From: Methanocalculus sp.
GTDB taxonomy: Archaea; Halobacteriota; Methanomicrobia; Methanomicrobiales; Methanocorpusculaceae
NCBI RefSeq assembly: GCF_030651615.1
Contig: NZ_JAUSCG010000151.1
Coordinates: forward strand, 1 to 21,384
Direction: 5' to 3'
Length of the DNA stretch: 21,384 bases
This document shows, piece after piece, positions 1 through 7,496 of the stretch (position 1 is its first letter; every line of letters begins with the position of its first letter). The position numbers and the translations under genes are program-made. The notes under the pieces are model-generated. The model saw only the letters and a list, made by a program, of their open reading frames with translations. It did not search any database and was not told the DNA's origin.

Positions 1-70
1 GATAGATCCCCTCGGCAGATCAGAATTGTTTATTCGATATGAGAACCCAGAACATCAGAGAGAAGTCTCA

Positions 71-523
71 ATGACAGGGGAAGCACTCATTATACTTGGA
101 TGTCCCGAGGTGCCGGTACAGCAGGCACTCGCGCTCTACTCGGCAGACAAACTCAATACTGCCGGATTTGATCTCACCATCGCCGGAAATGGTGCGGTGT
201 TGAACCTTCTCCGGGTATCTGATCCGAAGAAGATGTACATCCGCCAGATGGTGGAACTTGAACGATGCATCGAGGAGCTCTCCTCAGAGACGCGGAATCC
301 CGATCTCTGTATCGTCTTCGTTCATAACGATGCAGGGGTTGCCTATGCCTCCTCGATCAGGTACCTCTTCAAAGGCCGTCTCGTTGTCCTGGTCTTTGGA
401 AAGGATGCAGAAGAACGTGCAGCAGAACTCACGATCCCCTGCGAGATGATCGTAGATGTTGCTGTACATAATCCCGGTAAACTGAAGAGAAAACTTGATG
501 AGGTGATGGGATGGGGTGCGTAG
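71..523 (+). CDS. DUF1890 family methanogen protein
   Basis: A 150-residue protein that I recognise as DUF1890, a family found mainly in methanogens with no settled biochemical function. The N-terminus runs straight into a beta strand and the family-like segment LGCPEVPVQ (about residues 8-16), followed by a Rossmann-like alternation of strands and helices, including VVLVFG near residue 106. The open frame extends back to a TTG at 26, but the ATG at 71 gives the usual family start (MTGEALIIL), so I chose it. The start of the transcript lies at or before the window edge. The gene overlaps the next one (DUF1894) by 13 bases, so the two are almost certainly translated together. The family call is from recall of its characteristic N-terminus; the function is unknown. 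Confidence 0.85.
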   Translation: MTGEALIILGCPEVPVQQALALYSADKLNTAGFDLTIAGNGAVLNLLRVSDPKKMYIRQMVELERCIEELSSETRNPDLCIVFVHNDAGVAYASSIRYLFKGRLVVLVFGKDAEERAAELTIPCEMIVDVAVHNPGKLKRKLDEVMGWGA

Positions 524-795
524 AGAACCTTGGGTATGATGTCCTCCTCTCGATGGCATCGTTTAAGGAATGCCGTGAGTACATTGAGAAGCACTATACC
601 GAGATCTACTATGTCGATCCCGGATTCAAGCTCTTTGAGAAACGGATGATCGGAATCCCCCCGATCGCCATTGCACTTGAAGGATCAGTGGTTATCCTGC
701 CGTACACCAAACCCTGCCATGGAACCTTCCTCCTCAGGGTGGATTCTGAAGAAGCAGCAGCGATGATCAGATCAAAGGCACGAAAAAAGCCGTAA
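511..795 (+). CDS. DUF1894 family methanogen protein
   Basis: A 94-residue protein matching the DUF1894 family, small alpha/beta proteins restricted to methanogens. Recognisable parts are the start (MGCVENLGYDVLL), the helix around REYIEKHY, and the segment PYTKPCHGTFLLR near residues 71-83, which looks like the conserved core. The ATG at 511 lies inside the end of the DUF1890 gene and follows a GAGGTGA ribosome-binding-like sequence a few bases upstream, which supports this start and translational coupling. The stop is followed after only three bases by the stop of a gene on the other strand. The role is not established; the pairing with DUF1890 and the methanogen-only distribution suggest a link to methanogenesis, which is inference. 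Confidence 0.85.
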   Translation: MGCVENLGYDVLLSMASFKECREYIEKHYTEIYYVDPGFKLFEKRMIGIPPIAIALEGSVVILPYTKPCHGTFLLRVDSEEAAAMIRSKARKKP

Positions 796-798
796 ACA

Positions 799-1335
799 TC
801 ATCCTTCAGTTCGTTCTGATAAAGTCCTGAGTGCCTCCCATGCGGCATCCTGGACAATATCCTTTGGATCATCGAGAAGCGGCCGAATCTGCTCAGCAAC
901 AGATGGATCTCCGATCTTTCCGAGTGCCTCTGCTGCTGCTGCCCGCACCTCCCCCCGCTCATCCAGAAGAAGATCACAGAGTACAGGTATTCCCCGGGGA
1001 TCACGAATCTCCCCAAGTGCCGATGCAATCCCCTTCCTTACCCAGCGATCAGCCCCGGGCAGGGTTGCGATGAGTGGCTCAACAGCAGATGAATCGCCAA
1101 TTACTCCAAGAGACCGGATCACCACATACACAAAATCGCTCTCTGGATCAGTAAGAGACCGAATAAGTGCAGATACCGCTATTGGATGGTGAATCTTCCC
1201 AAGCTCAGTTGCTGCCTTGATTCGATAGGGGATACTTACGTGTGTCAGCTGATCGATGATGATCCCCATATTCCGATCCTCTCTGAGCACCCTCCTCTGC
1301 ACAATCTCCATCTCGTCCTCTTCTCTGATATCCAT
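799..1335 (-). CDS. HEAT-repeat protein
   Basis: A 178-residue protein made of about five HEAT-like repeats of roughly 31 residues starting near residue 38. Typical repeat cores are AATELGKI, VIRSLGVIGD, ASALGEIRDP, AAEALGKIGD and AWEALRTL, with the (I/V)GD(P/S) turn repeated. Such proteins are helical scaffolds that bind other proteins; the closest well known relatives are the PBS-lyase type HEAT proteins, but nothing here suggests a phycobilin role. The frame extends to a TTG at 1338, directly before the ATG at 1335; the ATG is the better start, with a GGGGTG stretch upstream. The gene converges with DUF1894 with a three-base gap, and is divergent from the HD hydrolase gene. No partner can be named. 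Confidence 0.88.
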   Translation of the reverse strand: MDIREEDEMEIVQRRVLREDRNMGIIIDQLTHVSIPYRIKAATELGKIHHPIAVSALIRSLTDPESDFVYVVIRSLGVIGDSSAVEPLIATLPGADRWVRKGIASALGEIRDPRGIPVLCDLLLDERGEVRAAAAEALGKIGDPSVAEQIRPLLDDPKDIVQDAAWEALRTLSERTEG

Positions 1336-1441
1336 CAATACACCCCTTGATCTCCTTCTCTTCCTGTCAAGAAGTAAAGGTATTGGTCATCTGGCAGATC
1401 CGTCACCCTGATTATCTGTCAGGGCGATCTCTTCTCATACC

Positions 1442-2602
1442 ATGATCCCGCCAGCAGATCTCCTCCGGAAGACCGATTGCTATCTTCATGAACGGGAGGC
1501 CCTCTTCTCTCCTTCAGCCACAAAGAGCAGTGACGCCGTCCGGAGATACAAGAGAAAAAGCGAGGATATCAGAACCCCCTACTCACGTGACTCCGACCGC
1601 ATCCTCCATTCGCGGGCATATGCACGGTACATCGATAAGACCCAGGTCTTCTCACTCCTCGAAAACGACCATATCACCCATCGCGTCCTCCATGTCCAGC
1701 TCGTCTCAAAGATTGCCAGGACCGTCGGCAGATCACTCCGTCTCAATGAGGATCTCATCGAAGCGATCGCGCTTGGCCATGACATCGGCCATATCCCGTT
1801 TGGCCACTTCGGTGAGAAATGCCTCTCTTTGATCTGCGAAAGGGAGGGGATCGGATCGTTTCGGCATAATTTACAGGGGGTCAGGTTTCTTGATGAGATC
1901 GAGGATCTCGATCTCACGCTTCAGGTCCTCGACGGTATCCTCTGCCATGACGGTGAATCACAGGCGACCGTCCTCTCACCGGTCCGGATACCCGATGATG
2001 ATGCTTTTGCAATCTTTGACCGGAAGGTGAGAGATGTTGCAGCAGGAGATCCTGCAATCCCGGCGACGCCTGAAGGGTGTGTTGTTCGCTTCTCAGATAC
2101 TATCGCCTATATCGCGCGTGACCTCAGGGATGCAGCCGAAGTCGGATTGATCCATGATTTCACTGATCTCCCCCCTGATATCAGATCGATCCTTGGTGAG
2201 AACGAGGGAGAGATCATCAACCGGCTCACCCTTGATCTGATCACGACAGGTAATGTCAGTATCGGCTTCTCAGAAGCGGTTGGCTCCGCCTTAAATCTGC
2301 TGAAAAAATATAATTATGAACATATCTACGAACATGAGAAGACGAGGGGACAGGATCGGATCATCAGGACGATGTTTGAGGTCGTCTTCACCACGCTCAA
2401 AGAGAATCTCGAAGATGAAGAACGTAACTCAAAGATCTTCACAGATTATCTGGATACCCCCTGGATATCCTCAGAATATAAGAAATCCATCTCTGATGCA
2501 GGGGTGGTCCGGGATTTCATCGCGGGGATGACCGACCGGTACTTTGAGCGGCTCTACTCATCTCTTGTCCTTCCGAAGAAGGTGGAGTCCTATCGTCTCT
2601 GA
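1442..2602 (+). CDS. HD-domain dGTPase-like triphosphohydrolase
   Basis: A 386-residue HD-superfamily phosphohydrolase of the deoxyguanosine triphosphate triphosphohydrolase (Dgt) type. These enzymes cut dNTPs to deoxynucleosides and triphosphate. Visible motifs are the early SRDSDRILHSRAYARYIDKTQ-type segment (residues 48-68), His80 in the THRVLH segment, the metal pair His113-Asp114 in GHDIGHIPFGHFGE, and Asp219 in RFSDTIAYIARDL, which together give the H...HD...D metal set. The C-terminal third is less conserved. It starts at the ATG at 1442; a weak ATTATC box lies about 28 bases upstream. Its last 45 bases overlap the 3' end of the oxidoreductase gene on the other strand. The substrate range cannot be read from the sequence; other dNTPs are possible. 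Confidence 0.88.
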   Translation: MIPPADLLRKTDCYLHEREALFSPSATKSSDAVRRYKRKSEDIRTPYSRDSDRILHSRAYARYIDKTQVFSLLENDHITHRVLHVQLVSKIARTVGRSLRLNEDLIEAIALGHDIGHIPFGHFGEKCLSLICEREGIGSFRHNLQGVRFLDEIEDLDLTLQVLDGILCHDGESQATVLSPVRIPDDDAFAIFDRKVRDVAAGDPAIPATPEGCVVRFSDTIAYIARDLRDAAEVGLIHDFTDLPPDIRSILGENEGEIINRLTLDLITTGNVSIGFSEAVGSALNLLKKYNYEHIYEHEKTRGQDRIIRTMFEVVFTTLKENLEDEERNSKIFTDYLDTPWISSEYKKSISDAGVVRDFIAGMTDRYFERLYSSLVLPKKVESYRL

Positions 2603-3922
2603 GATTTCTGTCTTCTTTTTGAGGTGTCCTGCGATGTACCTGATCGTTGCATACATTCCATCTGATGTCGGATGCACCTCATGAAGCTTCGCAAGATCCT
2701 GTACCTTGACACCCTTCTTTGCCATGTATGCAAGGTACATCCCCATCACTCCGGCAGCCGGGGACGCCTCGGAGAAACTGAGGATTCTTCCATCATCCGG
2801 ATTCACTTTGAGGCAGCTGATGCCGGTTCTCCGCTCAGGAACAGACCAGAAAGTTCCGGGTCCTGCCGGACCGGGGAGGCTGATTGTCACCCCTTCATCC
2901 TCCCTGCTCTCGCACCAGGTATACTCGTACCCGAGGCTCATCGATTGGGGGATATAGGAGAGATCAGCTGATGAATCCCGCCCAAGTGCTGCATCGGCAG
3001 CGGCAAAGCCCTGAAGTCGGGCGACCGGGGTGAGGCAGGGCTCACCGATCACATCCCCGCATGCAAAGATCCCGGGAACACTCGTCTCCATCATCGAATT
3101 TACTAAAATCTCCCCATTCTTACCCTTATCAACTCCGCGGATCATATCGCTGTTTGGCTTGAGTCCGGCGGTTATCAAAACAGAATCAAGATTGAGGACT
3201 GTTCCATTGAAACGAAGACCGGTGACCGTATCATCCCCGATACAATCAGAGATATCCGCATTCTCATGGATGATCACCGTATCCAGATCCTTGAGCGCCT
3301 CTTTTCTCAGGCGGAGAGGGATCTGATGCAGAAACTCACTTCTGCAAATAATATGGGTTTTTACTCCAAATGATGAGAAGATATAGGCAAACTCGGCTGC
3401 CATCACTCCTCCGCCGATGATACCGATCCGATCCGGCAGTCTCTTCATCTGTTTGAGGGTGTGCGGTGTAAAGATGCCCGGAAGGTGGATGCCGGGAATA
3501 TCCGGTAGTACCGGGCGTGATCCGGTGGCGATAATGATCTTCTCTGCATCGAAGATCTTCCCGTTAACGTAGGCCTTTCCCTCTTCTAACCGCCCTTCTG
3601 CTCCATAGATGATCTCGACACCGGCACTTCTCGTCTCATGGTCAAGGATGTCACCAATTGTCATCTGGATCCCGGTCAACTGTGCGAGGAGCTCTGGAAA
3701 GTCAACCTCCGGGACACCGCGTGTAATACCTGAGCGTGCGGCAAGCCGGGCTGATCGGATCAGGCGGGCGCAATCGTTCAGTCCACAGACCTGCATGCAT
3801 CCGTCATGAAGGCACTGACCCCCAAGGAGCCGCTTCTCGACAAGTGTCACCTTTTCTCCCGCCCCGGCTGCCCTGATCGCTGCCATCCTCCCGGCAGGTC
3901 CCCCTCCAAGTATCAGTATCAT
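2558..3922 (-). CDS. FAD-dependent disulfide oxidoreductase, dihydrolipoamide dehydrogenase-like
   Basis: A 454-residue class I pyridine nucleotide-disulfide oxidoreductase. It has an N-terminal FAD dinucleotide fold (GGGPAG, residues 6-11), a redox-active CLHDGC motif (Cys37, Cys42), a second nucleotide fold with GIIGGGVMAAEFA near residue 165, and a second FAD contact at FACGDV. The C-terminal dimerisation domain ends with HPTSDG, where typical lipoamide dehydrogenases have HPTxSE. The redox segment differs from the standard GGTCLNxGCxPSK form: two further cysteines (Cys46, Cys51) follow, giving C-x4-C-x3-C-x4-C. The natural substrate is therefore uncertain; a lipoamide, CoA disulfide, mercury or other thiol partner is possible. 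It starts 12 bases after the PepSY-like gene, with AGGTG before the ATG, so the two probably share a transcript. Confidence 0.85.
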   Translation of the reverse strand: MILILGGGPAGRMAAIRAAGAGEKVTLVEKRLLGGQCLHDGCMQVCGLNDCARLIRSARLAARSGITRGVPEVDFPELLAQLTGIQMTIGDILDHETRSAGVEIIYGAEGRLEEGKAYVNGKIFDAEKIIIATGSRPVLPDIPGIHLPGIFTPHTLKQMKRLPDRIGIIGGGVMAAEFAYIFSSFGVKTHIICRSEFLHQIPLRLRKEALKDLDTVIIHENADISDCIGDDTVTGLRFNGTVLNLDSVLITAGLKPNSDMIRGVDKGKNGEILVNSMMETSVPGIFACGDVIGEPCLTPVARLQGFAAADAALGRDSSADLSYIPQSMSLGYEYTWCESREDEGVTISLPGPAGPGTFWSVPERRTGISCLKVNPDDGRILSFSEASPAAGVMGMYLAYMAKKGVKVQDLAKLHEVHPTSDGMYATIRYIAGHLKKKTEISETIGLHLLRKDKR

Positions 3923-3934
3923 CAGATAACACCT

Positions 3935-4882
3935 TTAAAGGAGCTCGACACCTTCATCCATCGGCTCAGCAAGGATCTCACCGGTGACTGCGTTCACCTC
4001 AACGATATGCTTGCCACGGATCTGCCATACAGGGACATATACCAGCCAGATCTTCTGTTGAATCTGATTCCGGGACGGCTTGAATGTCTTCTCCTCAGAG
4101 AAGATGGCATCCCCGCTCTCAGTCTTGATTCGAACTCTCTTTGACAGGGTTTCGATGAGTGATGAGATGACCTTTTCCTCTGCCTCTTTCATGCTGATTG
4201 CAGGTCTGACGAGTTCGGCATCACCCGGAATATCCCTCTCAACTGCCACCTCGGGATCGATATCCTGGGGGAGACCATTGATCGCACTGATGGCACCGTC
4301 TCCCTCCGCATCAAAACTGATCTTCTTTCCTTTATACGAGGTGTCGCCGGTACACTTGTACTGGTAAGCCCAATGGGGGATCAGTCTGAGGTTTGCTTTT
4401 CCCCTCTCGCCTGAGATACGGATCGCCTCCTCTGCCCCCGCGCAGATGGGGAGACTGTTTATACGCCCGGCTGTTGGTGAATCTGGAGCTCGTGGTGTAT
4501 CAAGCCTGCCTTTTGGAATTGCAGTCCATCGAATTGAGTAACGCTCTCCCTTTATTCGTGCTACCGAAGCATCGCCCGCGTGTCTCCCCAGATCCTCAAA
4601 ATTCCAAAGGATTCCCTCGCTCGTAGCGATCCTGGGATTTTGGGTGAAGATCAGTTTTTTGCATGGGATCTTCTCACCCTCTTCTTCCAGGATGTAAGGC
4701 TTTTCATCAAACTTCGAAGCCCGATTGGGATCATCTGTGCAAAGAGCAAGAATGCATTCATTTCCTGCGAGTGCGGAGAGATCGAAGGGATCTCCCTCCT
4801 CTTCGATATCATACCCCGCCGTCTCAAGGATCCTTCTGATCTCCTGAATGGCACGTCTCCTCACTGAATCATCCATACCCAT
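3935..4882 (-). CDS. Uncharacterised protein with PepSY-like C-terminus
   Basis: A 315-residue soluble protein with no signal peptide or membrane segment. I do not recognise the full-length family. Residues 1-110 form an alpha/beta region with a helix followed by GYDIEEEGDPFDLSA, which loosely resembles an endonuclease-like or substrate-binding fold, but no clear catalytic set is visible. The C-terminal part looks PepSY-like: WLVYVPVWQIRGKHIVEVNA followed by VTGEIL (residues 279-304). A similar pattern occurs earlier, with LIPHWAYQYKC (167-177) and GAISAINGLP (196-205), suggesting two related units. It lies directly upstream of the flavin oxidoreductase and probably forms an operon with it. 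The start is the ATG at 4882; an in-frame ATG at 4876 is an alternative. Domain assignments are inference. Confidence 0.75.
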   Translation of the reverse strand: MGMDDSVRRRAIQEIRRILETAGYDIEEEGDPFDLSALAGNECILALCTDDPNRASKFDEKPYILEEEGEKIPCKKLIFTQNPRIATSEGILWNFEDLGRHAGDASVARIKGERYSIRWTAIPKGRLDTPRAPDSPTAGRINSLPICAGAEEAIRISGERGKANLRLIPHWAYQYKCTGDTSYKGKKISFDAEGDGAISAINGLPQDIDPEVAVERDIPGDAELVRPAISMKEAEEKVISSLIETLSKRVRIKTESGDAIFSEEKTFKPSRNQIQQKIWLVYVPVWQIRGKHIVEVNAVTGEILAEPMDEGVELL

Positions 4883-4967
4883 ACAGGTGTCTTGGTAAAG
4901 AACAACATTTCGATCTATGTCAGAGAGGGAGCGAAGGGTTTATTGAATCTAAATCGAGATGTACGTT

Positions 4968-5714
4968 ATGGAAGCCCCTCTGAAATTTATTAATAACCTG
5001 ATCCTCGAATATTCTATGCAGGTAACATACAATCCGCGTGATAATGAGGGGCAAATCGTATATAATCTCTTCCTCATCCCTGAAGTGGAACGCGAATATA
5101 CTATAAAAACGCTGAAGCGTGTGATGGCAGCTGGTATAACCGTCAGTGATATGGTTCGGTTTATCGAACCCGGGGAGTCGCTTGATGACTTTACCGTTTC
5201 TGAGGGTATGCTTGGTATCTGCACAGTATGCAGCATCACCCTGGATGGCATTCTGCTGAGGCGTGGCATTCCCACAAGACAGATCGGTGGAGGCGTCATT
5301 GAGGTCGAAAGCAATCAGCCACGCCGGTTCACTCATATAATTCTCTATGAAGCAACAACATTTGACCCACTTCAGTTGATGGCTTCTCAGGATCTCACCT
5401 CGGTAAACCGGGTTATAATGGATGGAAACGGTTATATCCTCGGAAATATCCGGGAATGCCATATGGAGGCCGAATCGCTCCTCCATGAAGTCCTTGATGA
5501 TTGTGCGTCAAAACACTTCTCCGGCATCCTTGAGGTCGGTATGCCCAATGCTCCGCTCCTCGGGGTGCCTGTAAGCCCGCAGTACCTTGGTGTGGTCGCA
5601 CTTGGGGGGACCAATCCGTTTGCCGCGATGAAAGAGGAGGGTCATCCGGTTATTACGCAGGCATTTAAAGGATTGATGGATAGCAGACTGATGAATCCAA
5701 TCTCTTACTACTGA
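4968..5714 (+). CDS. DUF128/NrpR regulatory-domain protein without DNA-binding domain
   Basis: A protein of 248 residues consisting of one NrpR regulatory domain (DUF128). In methanogens NrpR represses nitrogen-fixation and glutamine synthetase genes and is released by 2-oxoglutarate; the full regulator has a winged helix plus one or two of these domains. Family hallmarks here are GICTVCSITLDG (residues 83-94) with the following GIP, then GGGVIEVES and a RFTHIILYEATTFDP segment. No helix-turn-helix precedes the domain and only 85 bases separate it from the gene on the other strand, so none can be hidden there. I chose the ATG at 4968 because a TTTATT box at 4939-4944 lies about 26 bases upstream; an in-frame ATG at 4959 is the alternative. 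It may act with a separate DNA-binding subunit. Confidence 0.85.
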   Translation: MEAPLKFINNLILEYSMQVTYNPRDNEGQIVYNLFLIPEVEREYTIKTLKRVMAAGITVSDMVRFIEPGESLDDFTVSEGMLGICTVCSITLDGILLRRGIPTRQIGGGVIEVESNQPRRFTHIILYEATTFDPLQLMASQDLTSVNRVIMDGNGYILGNIRECHMEAESLLHEVLDDCASKHFSGILEVGMPNAPLLGVPVSPQYLGVVALGGTNPFAAMKEEGHPVITQAFKGLMDSRLMNPISYY

Positions 5715-5938
5715 TCCCGGTTTCATGATCGGCGCGGCTGACCTGGGATGCTATGAACCTGGATTGAGGTATAAAAAGAGGATTCTGGCTGGTACTGTTT
5801 TGTATTGCATGTACTGACTGAGTCTGGTTTTCACCCTGCCTTATGGTTGCAATACCCTATAATCGCTATTCTGAGGTTTATCATCGTTTTTCAGTATAGT
5901 GCTGGTTATTATATATTTTGCAGTCAAATGAAAAAGTG
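5715..5938. other. Intergenic region with two TATA-like boxes
   Basis: There is no supported protein gene in these 224 bases. Two strong archaeal TATA-like boxes face right: TATAAAAA at 5770-5777 and TTATATAT at 5909-5916. The second fits the phosphoglucose isomerase gene. The first has no gene at the expected distance, and a T5 run lies at 5887-5891, so a short RNA between about 5798 and 5891 is possible but unproven. Confidence 0.5.
5909..5916 (+). promoter_or_regulatory. TATA box of phosphoglucose isomerase gene
   Basis: The octamer TTATATAT is centred about 26 bases before the ATG at 5939. This spacing predicts transcription starting at or within a base or two of the start codon, so the transcript should be leaderless. 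It is the main reason for choosing 5939 over the TTG at 5918, which lies immediately next to the box. Confidence 0.7.
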
Positions 5939-6643
5939 ATGGATATCTGGAATGGCAATCTTCCTGAACCCGAGGTCAGGACCGTAGAAGATATGCGTGG
6001 TCTCCTTGCATATCCCCGTTGCGAAGTATCGGGTCCTCTCTACTATATGTACCGAAATCTTGCCCTGTCAGAAGAGGATCGGGTCCTCCTTGTTCATGCT
6101 AAGATCCGTTATGATATCACTATGATCACCGCGGGTTCGGTCTGTGGCGAATTTATCAAGACGAAGGGACATTATCACCCGGAGAATGAGATGGGTGTTC
6201 CTTATCCCGAGGTCTATGAAGTGCTATCCGGCCGGGGGCATTTTCTCCTCCAGTCAGTCGATCTCAATACAATTATCCTTCACCCTGCATCGGCCGGAGA
6301 TAAAGTCCTAATTCCTCCCGGATTTGGGCATGTGACCATCAACCCGGGAAATGGTCCCCTTGTCATGGCAAATATCGTATCCGATACCTTCTCAAGCGAT
6401 TATGCCTTCTTTGAAGCATACCGGGGTGCAGCATACTATGAGACAGATGACGGTCTGTTTCAGAAGAATCCTCTCTACAAAAGGGTTGCGGACCTCCGAA
6501 TTCATGAAGCTGTTGATCACCCGGAGATCGGAATTGTACGGGAGACTCCGCTCTATCACCTCATCGGCGACCCGGTGATCGGAGAGGTCATGAACCATCC
6601 TGAACGTTTCACAGAGATCTGGGAGCAATGCCTGCGAGATTAA
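5939..6643 (+). CDS. pgi: Cupin-type glucose-6-phosphate isomerase
   Basis: A 234-residue archaeal phosphoglucose isomerase of the cupin family (PF06560 type), which interconverts glucose 6-phosphate and fructose 6-phosphate using a bound metal and is unrelated to the bacterial enzyme. By comparison with the Pyrococcus enzyme, the metal ligands would be His78 and His80 in KGHYHPENE, Glu91 in PEVYEVLSG, and His131 in PPGFGHVTIN. The rest of the double-stranded barrel follows, and the C-terminal 50 residues are a family extension. The open frame reaches a TTG at 5918, but the TATA box at 5909-5916 makes a leaderless ATG at 5939 (or the GTG just before it) more likely. It overlaps the convergent nadE gene by 35 bases. 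It fits gluconeogenesis and sugar storage in a methanogen. Confidence 0.92.
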   Translation: MDIWNGNLPEPEVRTVEDMRGLLAYPRCEVSGPLYYMYRNLALSEEDRVLLVHAKIRYDITMITAGSVCGEFIKTKGHYHPENEMGVPYPEVYEVLSGRGHFLLQSVDLNTIILHPASAGDKVLIPPGFGHVTINPGNGPLVMANIVSDTFSSDYAFFEAYRGAAYYETDDGLFQKNPLYKRVADLRIHEAVDHPEIGIVRETPLYHLIGDPVIGEVMNHPERFTEIWEQCLRD

Positions 6644-7367
6644 GGGCGGGCACCCGTTTATGCGTGCTCTTCTTTACCATAGAGAGGACCCGCTCCTCCA
6701 GGTGACCGTCAGCCTTCCATCCATTCAGTTCGAGTGATTCGAGTGCAGAATCAAGCTCAGGGTACGTTATACCGATCTCATCTTCATCGCTCTGACCCGG
6801 CCAGAGTCCTGCGGATGGCTTTTTACTGATGATCGCCCGGGGGATCTGAAGAGCCTCAGCAAGGAGATAGATCTCTTTTTTATAAAGGTGGAGGATCGGC
6901 TGAATATCAGCTGCGTTATCTCCCCATTTTGTACAGTACCCGATCAGGTACTCGGTCTTGTTTGATGTCCCGGTGACGAGACGGCCTGTCCGGTTTGCAT
7001 GATAATAGAGGAGGGCCATACGGGTGCGGGCCATCAGGTTTCCGATAGTCTGTGGATTATTCTCAAATCCATCGATTGACCGATATGCATCGATGATCCC
7101 ATCGATTGGTATGGTCGTCAGAAGGACTCCCAAACGGGAACAGAGCTCCTGTACATCCAACTCATCCCCGTGTGGAGTACTGACAGACGGAAGGAAGAGT
7201 GCGGTGACCCGCTCACCGCTCACTGCTCCTGTTGCAAGGGCAAGGGCAACAGCAGAGTCAACTCCACCTGATACTCCGATGACGACACCATCTGCCCCGG
7301 CGGACCAGACGGCATCTCTGATGAGGTTCTCGATACGTATCTTCTCACAGTCAATCTCGCATTGCAT
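6609..7367 (-). CDS. nadE: NAD(+) synthetase, NadE
   Basis: A 252-residue NAD synthetase that adenylates and amidates nicotinic acid adenine dinucleotide to form NAD. The P-loop SGGVDSA lies at residues 33-39, preceded by GVVIGV. Later family segments are LMARTRMALLYYHAN, VTGTSNKTEYLIGY with the following KWGDNAADIQPI, and a PSAGLWPGQSDEDEIG segment near residue 187. There is no N-terminal glutaminase domain, so it should use ammonia, or ammonia supplied by a separate amidase. The length matches the short archaeal form. The gene's 3' end overlaps the isomerase gene on the other strand. A TAATAAAA box on the minus strand (7389-7396) lies about 25 bases before the ATG, suggesting a leaderless transcript. 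Confidence 0.96.
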   Translation of the reverse strand: MQCEIDCEKIRIENLIRDAVWSAGADGVVIGVSGGVDSAVALALATGAVSGERVTALFLPSVSTPHGDELDVQELCSRLGVLLTTIPIDGIIDAYRSIDGFENNPQTIGNLMARTRMALLYYHANRTGRLVTGTSNKTEYLIGYCTKWGDNAADIQPILHLYKKEIYLLAEALQIPRAIISKKPSAGLWPGQSDEDEIGITYPELDSALESLELNGWKADGHLEERVLSMVKKSTHKRVPALNLAGIAPRSL

Positions 7368-7388
7368 AACTAATCAGGGATAAGTCTT

Positions 7389-7396
7389 TTTTATTA
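7389..7396 (-). promoter_or_regulatory. TATA box of nadE
   Basis: Read on the minus strand the sequence is TAATAAAA, centred about 25 bases upstream of the nadE ATG at 7367. The spacing suggests a leaderless nadE message. The surrounding region is A/T-rich compared with its neighbours. Confidence 0.6.
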
Positions 7397-7496
7397 GTTA
7401 TTCTTTGGGTTTCTCTCCCGACTTCCGAATCGACTCTCCGATGTGGGATACGGCATACAGGGTGGAGGGGTGGCGGCGTGAGAATTTGGAGAGTAT

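Noticed and set aside
609..1028. Open frame of 139 codons on the minus strand across DUF1894 and the HEAT gene
   Set aside because: It overlaps two genes with family support and has no motif of its own.
4920..5486. Open frame of 188 codons on the minus strand opposite the DUF128 gene
   Set aside because: The DUF128 frame has clear family motifs; the antisense translation has none.
5918..5938. Extended start of the phosphoglucose isomerase at the TTG at 5918
   Set aside because: The TATA box ends at 5916, so transcription would begin after this codon.
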